A DNA stretch of 10,681 nt from positions 1 through 10,681 of the forward strand of contig JBBRWI010000133.1 of assembly GCA_038249305.1 (NCBI GenBank), in the 5' to 3' direction. This DNA is from Humitalea sp038249305 (GTDB lineage Bacteria > Pseudomonadota > Alphaproteobacteria > Acetobacterales > Acetobacteraceae). The notes under the pieces are model-generated. The model did no database searches. It was given only the letters and a program-made list of their open reading frames with translations, and was not told the origin of the DNA. The position numbers and the translations under genes were made by a program. Below are positions 1 to 5,351 of this stretch, one piece after another (positions within the stretch are counted from its first letter, which is position 1; each line of letters starts with the position of its first letter).

Positions 1-81
1 CGGGCTGCGCCCGCCCTCGCTGACCACCGGCCCATCAACAGCATCAGGACGATCGATCTCGTTCATGTTCGGCTTCATCAT
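1..81 (-). CDS. N-terminal 27 codons of an unidentified gene, cut by the window edge
   Basis: An ATG at 81 (with a second ATG directly after it) opens a frame that stays open to the window edge and begins MMKPNMNEIDRPDAVDG. A good ribosome binding site, AAGGA, lies 7 nt upstream (complement of 89-93), which supports this start. The visible part is polar, with no signal peptide or membrane segment, and 27 residues are too few to name a family. A short acidic or polar leader of this kind is seen on IS66- or IS3-type transposase accessory proteins, and IS debris lies nearby, so a mobile-element gene is one guess. I cannot exclude an ordinary cellular gene. The segment between the binding site and the start codon lies in a possible hairpin (83-120). 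Confidence 0.45.
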   Translation of the reverse strand, partial: MMKPNMNEIDRPDAVDGPVVSEGGRSP

Positions 82-82
82 T

Positions 83-120
83 CCGGTTTCCTTAGACAAA
101 TGTGTGTCCAGAGAAACCGG
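83..120 (-). promoter_or_regulatory. Inverted repeat overlapping the leader and ribosome binding site of the left-edge gene
   Basis: CCGGTTTC (83-90) and GAAACCGG (113-120) are perfect 8-bp complements separated by 22 nt. In the minus-strand transcript the downstream arm covers the last two bases of the AAGGA site and runs to within one base of the ATG at 81. If it folds, it would hinder ribosome loading on the left-edge gene. It could equally be an operator or part of a mobile-element end. Confidence 0.35.
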
Positions 121-130
121 GTGCAGCTCA

Positions 131-186
131 AATTCGACAGGCTGCCAGAGCGAATGGGAATTCGACAGGCTGCCAGAGCGAAATGG
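131..186. repeat. Tandem 28-bp direct repeat, two copies
   Basis: The block starting AATTCGACAGGCTGCCAGAG occurs at 131 and again at 159, a spacing of 28 bp, with only one base inserted near the end of the second copy. It lies immediately downstream of the stop codon of the repeat-protein gene and outside any reading frame I accept. Short repeated blocks of this sort are found at the ends of IS21-family elements, and IS21 fragments lie about 1 kb away, but no intact element end can be demonstrated here. Confidence 0.7.
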
Positions 187-187
187 C

Positions 188-613
188 CTACTTGCGGCTG
201 CCGCGGCCTTGGCCCGCGCCGTCATTCGGGTCGCTGTCCGTCACGCCCGTGCGCCGCCCGCGTCCCTGGCCAGGACCATCGTTCGGATCGCTGTCAGTGA
301 TGCCTGTCCCGCGCCGCCCGCGTCCCTGGCCCGCACCATCATTCGGATCGCTGTCAGTGATGCCTGTCCCGCGCCTTCCACGACCCTGGCCTGGGCCATC
401 GTTCGGGTCGCTATCCGTCGCCCCAGTGCCACGACCGCCGCGGCCTTGGCCTGGGCCATCGTTCGGGTCGCTGTCGGTGATACCGGTGCCCCTCCCACTC
501 TTGCTGCCCTGCGCCAGGGCCGGCCCAACCTGCTCGAGAACGGCGCCAGCGACGGCCAGACGTAACATCAGCAGGCGTCTTTTCAGGCGAGAGGGATCGA
601 CGGGGTCTGACAT
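188..613 (-). CDS. Small exported protein of five 20-residue Arg/Gly/Asp repeats
   Basis: The frame encodes 141 residues. Residues 1-34 look like a signal peptide: basic KRR at 11-13, a hydrophobic stretch at about 14-34, and Ala-Leu-Ala followed by Gln as a likely cleavage site, so the product is probably exported. Residues 41-139 are five tandem units with consensus RGTGITDSDPNDGPGQGRGR; the last lacks one Gly. Each unit joins an acidic DSDPND block to a basic RGR block. The Asp/Asn spacing recalls calcium-binding loops but does not match the EF-hand pattern exactly. The ATG at 613 has GAGGAA about 5 nt upstream. The much longer open frame in the same phase extends back through IS debris, so I reject starts upstream of 613. 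I recognise no named family and assign no function. No partner gene is adjacent. Confidence 0.72.
   Translation of the reverse strand: MSDPVDPSRLKRRLLMLRLAVAGAVLEQVGPALAQGSKSGRGTGITDSDPNDGPGQGRGGRGTGATDSDPNDGPGQGRGRRGTGITDSDPNDGAGQGRGRRGTGITDSDPNDGPGQGRGRRTGVTDSDPNDGAGQGRGSRK
197..493 (-). repeat. Five in-frame 60-bp tandem repeats inside the exported-protein gene
   Basis: The conserved block TCGCTGTC or a close variant recurs on the plus strand at 231, 288, 348, 408 and 468, giving periods of 57, 60, 60 and 60 bp. All are multiples of three, so changes in copy number keep the reading frame. Copies two and three (288 and 348) share a long run of identical bases, which suggests recent duplication or gene conversion. 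The multiple-of-three period also explains the misleading open frames on other phases in this stretch. Confidence 0.9.
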
Positions 614-802
614 GGCGTTCCTCAACGGGATAATGGCGTCGGATCGTCCTGCCACGACGATGTCGTACGCAAGGGGGCTTGCACTTCTTATTCTCAGAGT
701 TCCGAATACGTTCTCATCACGACAACGGGTTGATGAAGCCAATGTCACGAATGCGGGATGCCCTTGATTGATGGACATCCCGAATGCGTTCGTGAAAAGC
801 GG
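614..802. other. Gene-free leader and junction between the repeat-protein gene and the IS630 remnant
   Basis: I find no supportable gene here. The stretch must hold the promoter of the repeat-protein gene, but no convincing -35/-10 pair stands out. It also contains an imperfect inverted repeat: TCACGAATGCGGGATG at 745-760 against CATCCCGAATGCGTTCGTGA at 776-795. The perfect core CGGGATG/CATCCCG has a 15-nt loop. There is no T-run to make it a standard terminator. It sits at the edge where similarity to IS630 transposase ends. Confidence 0.5.
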
Positions 803-1122
803 GAAGATCCAGAAACCCGGGATCAAGGTCGGGGCGTGCGTCGCACCAGGACGGTCGCATCGCTGCGACGGCGGGCCGTGCCTGCTCGCTGGGTGCGCCG
901 TTTGTTCAAGCGCCAAGGCGTGGCGATCAAGGAAGCGCCAGACCGTGCTCGGCGCGGAGGCCGCACCGTGGCGGTCACGCAGCAGCAACGACAGTTCGAT
1001 GAGCGCGATGTCCACTCGGGCCTCGACCGCGGCCAGGATGATGTCGCGGTAGGCCTCAATGCGATGAGAGCGCAGATCACCACCACGGGGCTTGGCGCGT
1101 ATCCTACCGGTGGCTACCCGGC
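803..1122 (-). pseudogene. IS630-family transposase remnant (internal fragment, frameshifted)
   Basis: Reading the minus strand from about 1122, the frame gives TGRIRAKPRGGDLRSHRIEA followed by a segment with STVWRFLDRHAL. This matches the helix-turn-helix to linker part of IS630/Tc1-type transposases, whose familiar form is PRGGDxRSHRIEAxxD...STxWRFxxRxG. After EQTAHP a missing base shifts the frame; the adjacent frame then continues SEQARPAVAAM and WCDARPDLDPGFLD, again typical of the family just before the catalytic DET motif. Similarity stops there, so the DDE catalytic residues are absent. The N-terminus is also missing, abutting an IstB fragment near 1115-1125. Not functional. Confidence 0.75.
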
Positions 1123-1393
1123 TTGACGTTCATCGGCCTGGACGCCGTCAAGCGGGGCTGGCCATTGTGGTCGCGCGCCCGGGCGCATCCGGTTGTCCTG
1201 GAACGGCCGGAGTTGAGTTTCTCTCTTCGGCGGCCGTCCGCGTCGCCGAGGTGCATTGGAGCGGGTGTGCTCCGGCAGCAGGTCTGCGTGCTGACGCAGC
1301 AGGTAGCTGACCCCTTCCACCTGCACGAGGATGGCGTGATGCAACAGGCGGTCGAGCAACGCGGTGGCCACCACCGGATCGCCGAACACCAGG
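1114..1393 (-). pseudogene. istB: IstB C-terminal fragment of an IS21-family element
   Basis: On the minus strand the frame reads VFGDPVVATALLDRLLHH, then a segment with VEGVSYLLRQHADLLPEHTR and RRRGRPPKRE, ending in TAG at 1114-1116. This is the C-terminal tail of one subgroup of IS21 helper ATPases (VFGDPxVATALLDRLLHHA...SYRLRxHADLxPEH). The ATPase core (Walker A and B) is absent. The similarity begins abruptly at about 1393, where the opposite strand starts to match the IstA C-terminus. It therefore represents a second, different IS21-type element from the istB at 1620, joined head to head with it. Only a scar. Confidence 0.72.
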
Positions 1394-1623
1394 TCCTGCG
1401 GCTGCTGGAAATCGCCACCAAGGAGGTGGTGGCCGCCGCGATGGCCGAGGCCATCCATCTCGGTGCAATCGGCTTTGACGCGGTCCGGCAGATCGTTCTG
1501 GCGCGAATCGAGCGGCGCCCCGCCAGGCTCGATCTTCTCGCCTATCCCTATCTGCCGGGCACCGAGGTACGCATGACGCGCGCCGCCGACTACGCCGCAT
1601 TGGTGCAGGAGCAGGCGGCATGA
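1390..1623 (+). pseudogene. istA: IstA C-terminal fragment (IS21-family transposase)
   Basis: The plus-strand frame from about 1390 gives QVLRLLEIA, then a segment with IHLGAIGFDAV, IERRPARLDL and YPYLP, and ends in TGA at 1621-1623. This is the conserved C-terminal tail of IS21 transposases (xQxLRLLE...LGAIxFDAVKxLVLxRIERRPxRLDLxxYPYLP). The N-terminal helix-turn-helix and DDE catalytic core are missing. The frame upstream of 1390 is open but is merely the antisense of the IstB fragment. The TGA overlaps the next ATG (1620), the normal istA-istB junction, so this tail and the following istB belong to one original element. Confidence 0.8.
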
Positions 1624-2296
1624 CCGCGCCCGTTACCATGCCCTCCGGCACCAGCCAGGGAACGCCGCAGATCCTGCTGGCGCACCACCTCAAGCAGCTC
1701 CGGCTGCCGACGGTGCTGCGCGAGTGCGACAAGGTGGCCCGCGAATGCGCCCGTGACGGCGTCGACCACCCCCGCTACCTGCTGCGGCTACTCGAGCTGG
1801 AGTTGATCGACCGTGCGCGACGCCTGGTCGAGCGGCGGATCCGGCAGGCCCGGTTCCCGGCGACCAAGAGCCTGGACAGCGGCATGTTCACCGCCATTCC
1901 CAGCCTCAACAAGATGCTGGTCCTCGAGCTGGCGCGCTGCGAGTACATCCTGCGGCGGGAGAACATCATCGCGCTCGGCAACAGCGGAACCGGCAAGAGC
2001 CACGTCGCCCTGGGCCTCGGCCTGGCCGCCTGCCAGAGGGGTTCAGCGTAGTGTTCACCACGGCGGCCCAGCTGGTGCACCAACTGATGGAAGCGCGTGA
2101 CGAGAAGCGCCTGCCCAGGCTGCAGCGGGAGTTGCAGGCGGCCAGGCTGCTGATCATCGACGAACCCGGCTGCGTGCCGCTGTCGCCGACCGGGGCGGAG
2201 TTGTTGTTCGAGGCATTCAGCCAGCGCTACGAACACGGCTCCAACATTGTCACCTGCAACCTGCCGTTCGAGGAATGGACCGCGGTGCTCGGCTCG
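1620..2296 (+). pseudogene. istB: istB helper ATPase of an IS21-family element, frameshifted and 3' truncated
   Basis: The ATG at 1620 overlaps the istA stop. The first frame contains the IstB N-terminal domain (HHLKQLRLPTVLRECDKVAR) and Walker A, GNSGTGKSH, then stops at about 2049 after CQRGSA. A missing base in the AGGGGTTCAGC stretch near 2040 explains this; the next frame resumes as VFTTAAQLVHQLMEARDEKR with Walker B LLIIDE and NLPFEEWTAVLGS. Two usually conserved residues just after Walker B (IDELGF in relatives) read IDEPGC. Similarity ends at 2296, so the final 40 or so residues are lost, 28 bp before the stop codon of the convergent reductase gene. Non-functional on three counts. Confidence 0.85.
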
Positions 2297-2323
2297 CGAC
2301 CCAACTTGTTCTTGGACCGACGC

Positions 2324-3316
2324 TCAGATATAGACGCCCCCCATTCCGCCCGCCGGATAGCGCGTACCGGCGGCCGCCCCGCGCGGGACGGCGGCGTCGA
2401 TGCGGGCAGTCTCCTCGGTGCTCAGCGTGACCTTCAGCGCGCCGACGTTCTCTTCGAGGCGCGCCGGAGCCCGCGTGCCGGGAATCGCCACCACATCCTC
2501 GCCCTGCGCCAGCAGCCAGGCGAGCGCGAGCTGCGCCGGCGTGCAACCCTTTGCCACCGCCATCGCCTCGATACGCTGTACCAGCGCGCGGTTATGATCG
2601 AAATTCTCCGGCAAGAAGCGCGGATGCTGGGCGCGACGCCCACCGACCGCGGCAAGATCTGTGATGGCGCCGGTGAGGAAGCCGCGCCCGAGCGGCGCAT
2701 AGGCGACGAATGCGATGCCGAGCGCGCTCGTCACGGCGCGCGTTTCCTCTGCTTCGGTGCGATAGAGCAGAGAATACTCGGTCTGAACCGCAGCGATGGG
2801 GTGCACGGCATGGGCGCGGCTGATGCGCTCAGGATTGGCCTCCGACAGGCCGAGGAAGCGCACCTTTCCCTGCTCAACCAGCCGCGCCATCGCGCCGACC
2901 GTTTCCTCCACCGGCACGGACGGATCGACGCGATGCTGGTAGTACAGATCGATAACATCGGTGCCGAGGCGCCTCAGGCTCGCCTCGCAGGCCTGCTGCA
3001 CATGGGCTGCCGAGCCATCCACGCCATTGCCACCGCCGTCCCGCTTGATCTGGCCGAATTTGCTGGCGAGGAAGACCTCGCTCCGCCTGCCCTTCAGCGC
3101 GGTGCCGATGAGCGTTTCATTGTGCCCCCAGCCGTACATGTCTGAGCTGTCGAGGTGGTTGGCACCGATGGCGATGGCGTGATGGATGAGGGCCACCGAG
3201 CCCGCATCGTCCGCATCGCCATAGACGCCCGAGAGCGACATGCAGCCGAGGCCGATGGCAGGCACAAGCGGCCCCTTGGTACCAAGGTGGCGCTGCGGCA
3301 GGATCGGATCGTTCAT
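2324..3316 (-). CDS. Aldo/keto reductase (NADPH-dependent oxidoreductase)
   Basis: The 330-residue product has the usual length and (beta/alpha)8 sequence pattern of aldo/keto reductases. The catalytic tetrad is visible: Asp56 and Tyr61 in HLDSSDMYGWG, Lys86 in LASKFG and His128 in YYQHRVD. Later signatures include EYSLLYR, YAPLGRGFLTG and the cofactor-binding VVAIPGTRAPARLEEN. It most resembles the AKR13/YakC-type group, cytoplasmic enzymes reducing aldehydes or ketones with NADPH; the substrate cannot be read from sequence. The ATG at 3316 has GGAG 7-10 nt upstream; an ATG at 3331 overlapping the preceding stop as TGATG is an alternative but lacks a binding site. It is the last gene of the transporter operon, 14 nt after the broken binding-protein gene. 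IS21 debris begins 28 bp beyond its stop. Confidence 0.9.
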   Translation of the reverse strand: MNDPILPQRHLGTKGPLVPAIGLGCMSLSGVYGDADDAGSVALIHHAIAIGANHLDSSDMYGWGHNETLIGTALKGRRSEVFLASKFGQIKRDGGGNGVDGSAAHVQQACEASLRRLGTDVIDLYYQHRVDPSVPVEETVGAMARLVEQGKVRFLGLSEANPERISRAHAVHPIAAVQTEYSLLYRTEAEETRAVTSALGIAFVAYAPLGRGFLTGAITDLAAVGGRRAQHPRFLPENFDHNRALVQRIEAMAVAKGCTPAQLALAWLLAQGEDVVAIPGTRAPARLEENVGALKVTLSTEETARIDAAVPRGAAAGTRYPAGGMGGVYI

Positions 3317-3330
3317 GCGATTCTCCGTCA

Positions 3331-3938
3331 TCAAGGGCAGGTGAAGCCAATGGCGTCGAGTGCTGCGCGCGTGGCTGGCGTTGGGAGGCGCGCCATCACC
3401 TGCCCCGCGATCGCATAGCCGGTGGACAGCGCGTAGGGCGCCGGAAAAAGGCCGCGCAGGGAAACGCGTGAGCGGCCCACGATCGCGGTCGACTGGCTGA
3501 CGGCGAGTTCGGCCTCGCCCCGGCTGCACGCCGCCACCGCCCCAACGCCGAAGCGTACGAGCGTCGTCTTCGCGCACAAGGCGTCGGCGATGCCGAGTTG
3601 CTCGATGACAGCGTCAAAATGCTTGCCTGCGGCCGCGCCGATGCTCTCGCAGGCGAGCAGTGTAGCGCGGAGGGCCATCGGCATTGCCTATGGGCCTCTG
3701 CGGCGCGCCGTCGCGAATGGCGAGGCCCGTGGCCGTGTCGCCCATGCCAAGCCTTTTCTCCAATGGGATCAGACCCTTGGCCGCGAGTTGGTCGAGTGCC
3801 GAGTCGCTCACGATGATTACGACAGGTCGCTCGCCCGCCAGCACGCGATCGCGCAGCGCGCCGACCGTGCCCAGACGATCGCGCTGAGGCAGGACTCATG
3901 TTCCAGCGCGGTCTCCACCGCGCCGCAGAAAAGCTCAC
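3331..3938 (-). pseudogene. Periplasmic-binding-protein-like gene (ModA/SBP_bac_11 type), inactivated
   Basis: The remains run across three frames. A GTG at 3938 overlaps the upstream stop as GTGA, and one frame soon reads CGAVETALEHE. A second frame gives RLGTVGALRDRVLAGERPVV, then IIVSDSALDQL and IRDGAPQRPIGNADG. A third gives LRATLLACESIG, then GEAELAVSQ, SLRGLFPAPYAL and a normal-looking end ALDAIGFTCP. Together they follow the order of ModA-like solute-binding domains. Compared with relatives there is a missing base near 3925, a loss of about 15 residues after ALEHE, an extra G near 3680 and a short in-frame loss after ACESIG. No signal peptide is seen, as in some cytoplasmic members of this family. 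The tight coupling to the genes on either side shows it was once an operon member. Confidence 0.72.
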
Positions 3939-5212
3939 GCCGTGCGTTCCAGGACCTCCAAGCCGCGATTGCGGTCGAGCACGTAGACGAGACCGTTGCC
4001 GTCGGTATCGACGTCGTTGCATTGCGGGCTGGTCTGGCCCGGCGGTGGCTCGGCCAGCCAATGGGCCACTTCCTTCGGCGCCGTTGGATCGGCGATGTCC
4101 ACCACGCGCACGCCGCCGGCGAACCAGGCGGTGTAGAGGCAGGTGTCGTGCATGCGTTCCTGGAACTGATGTGCACCGAAACGATCGCCGGTGTGGATAT
4201 AGGGGTTGCCCGCCTCGGTCAGATGCCACATCGACAAGGGCTTGATCTGCGCGGGGTCTGCCACGTCGAAGACCCACAGCCCGCCATGCAGCTGGCCAGG
4301 CTGATGCTCGTGTTCCTCATCGACGCCAACCGCGATCTGACGCCCGGCGACGGGGAAAGGCACGCGCATGATGGTGTGCGTCGGCTCCGGGAAGGGCGGG
4401 TGGTAGCGGTACTCGCCAACGGTGCGGGGGTTGGTGATGTCCGTCACGTCGATGGCGCGTATGCCGGCGTACCACATGGCCGCCCACAGTATGTTGCCGT
4501 CACGCAACGCATGGTGCAGTCGGTGGTGCTGTCCTTCCCAGTCTGGCACCTCGCCGGCCGCGAGATGCTGTCCGGGAATGTGCCAGCGTGAGACCTCGAG
4601 CGGGTTTGCGGGATTGGCGAGATCGTAGATCACCAGGATATTTCCGACATAGCCCTCCATCTCGGTTGAGATATAGGCGTAGTTCGCATCCATATCAAAA
4701 CGGTGCACGCCGATCCCGCCGGTGATCTGATGTTTGAGCAGGCGCGGACGCGTGCGGTCTGAAATGTCCCAGGTGCGGAAGCCGCCCTCGGCATAGGGGG
4801 ACGCCGTGAGAGAGGCACGAGCGCGCGGCAGGAAATCCACCTTTACCTTAATGGCGGCGGCCAAAGCAGTGTCTGTGATCGGGAGGCCATGCTGCGCGAG
4901 ATGAGCGGCCTCGATGGCCGGGATGCGCTTTGCGCGGCGTAGCGGGTGGCGGTCGTCCTGCTCGACATTGGTGATCATGAGGTCGCCAGCCACGCGCACC
5001 TTGTGGGTGTGGGAGCCGATCGATGGCGGATCGAGTGTCGCAACGATCTGCGGGTTGCGCGGGTCTGAGATGTCCACAATCGAGTTGCCGTGCGGCGGCT
5101 TCATGTGGCCGATATAGGCGTAGTTACCCTGCACGGTGACCTGCCCGCCGCCTGGCATGTCGAGCCAGGCAAGACGCTTCATGCCCTTCGCGGAGACGCC
5201 GCGGTCACTCAT
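3935..5212 (-). CDS. LVIVD-repeat beta-propeller protein, histidine-rich, function unknown
   Basis: The 425-residue product carries six LVIVD-type repeats of the form (V/W/F)D(I/V)xDPxxP, at about residues 45-61 (VDISDPRNPQIV), 148-161, 195-212, 254-270, 314-330 and 370-386. Such repeats form blades of a beta-propeller. Histidines recur at one place per blade: SHTH 67-70, GVH 168-170, QHHRLHH 228-234, PTHT 277-280, HEH 301-303 and GAHQF 346-350, as would suit a metal site in the central channel. DVDTDGNG at 400-407 resembles a calcium loop. There is no signal peptide, so the protein is probably cytoplasmic. The ATG at 5212 has GAGGG about 7 nt upstream. It follows tctA after 139 nt and overlaps the next gene by 4 nt. 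No activity can be assigned from sequence. Confidence 0.88.
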   Translation of the reverse strand: MSDRGVSAKGMKRLAWLDMPGGGQVTVQGNYAYIGHMKPPHGNSIVDISDPRNPQIVATLDPPSIGSHTHKVRVAGDLMITNVEQDDRHPLRRAKRIPAIEAAHLAQHGLPITDTALAAAIKVKVDFLPRARASLTASPYAEGGFRTWDISDRTRPRLLKHQITGGIGVHRFDMDANYAYISTEMEGYVGNILVIYDLANPANPLEVSRWHIPGQHLAAGEVPDWEGQHHRLHHALRDGNILWAAMWYAGIRAIDVTDITNPRTVGEYRYHPPFPEPTHTIMRVPFPVAGRQIAVGVDEEHEHQPGQLHGGLWVFDVADPAQIKPLSMWHLTEAGNPYIHTGDRFGAHQFQERMHDTCLYTAWFAGGVRVVDIADPTAPKEVAHWLAEPPPGQTSPQCNDVDTDGNGLVYVLDRNRGLEVLERTA

Positions 5213-5227
5213 CTTGCGCCCTCAAGC

Positions 5228-5287
5228 GCCGGGCGCCGGCTGCGTGGAGTTGGCTCGCTGCATTGGCGGCGGGCTGCATTCGCCGCC
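5228..5287. promoter_or_regulatory. Two GC-rich hairpins in the tctA to LVIVD-gene spacer
   Basis: GCCGG-GCG-CCGGC at 5228-5240 is a perfect 5-bp stem. GGCGGCG (5265-5271) and CGCCGCC (5281-5287) form a 7-bp stem with a 9-nt loop. The octamer GCTGCATT occurs at 5257 and again at 5273. No T-run follows on the minus strand, so a strong intrinsic terminator is not supported. The structures could stabilise or process the transcript between the transporter genes and the downstream three genes, or mark the start of a second transcription unit. Confidence 0.35.
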
Positions 5288-5351
5288 TCGGGCAGCGATA
5301 TCGACCGCAGGTGATTGGATTGGGGCCTTGGCATTATTCGATGATCCTTGT

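Noticed and set aside
400..407. DSDPND repeats as EF-hand or dockerin calcium sites
   Set aside because: Asp spacing is suggestive, but the Gly and the acidic residue at the end of the loop are not in the required places, so I make no calcium-binding call.
65..767. Plus-strand open frames of 166 and 221 codons over the tandem repeats
   Set aside because: They are antisense shadows kept open by a 60-bp repeat period. The minus-strand frame has a signal peptide, a regular repeat and a ribosome binding site.
614..1015. Upstream extension of the repeat-protein frame to 275 residues
   Set aside because: The extension reads through IS630 transposase debris in its own and shifted frames. The ATG at 613 with GAGGAA and a signal peptide is the sensible start.
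1123..1390. Plus-strand N-terminal part of the 166-codon frame, with TFIGLDAVKRG resembling the start of an IS110 transposase
   Set aside because: The match is only a few residues. The same DNA reads convincingly as an IstB tail on the other strand.
2297..3145. Continuation of the shifted istB frame to 364 codons
   Set aside because: Past 2296 it is simply the antisense of the aldo/keto reductase gene and loses all IstB similarity.
3590..4591. 333-codon plus-strand open frame
   Set aside because: Antisense to the LVIVD gene and the binding-protein pseudogene. No family features.
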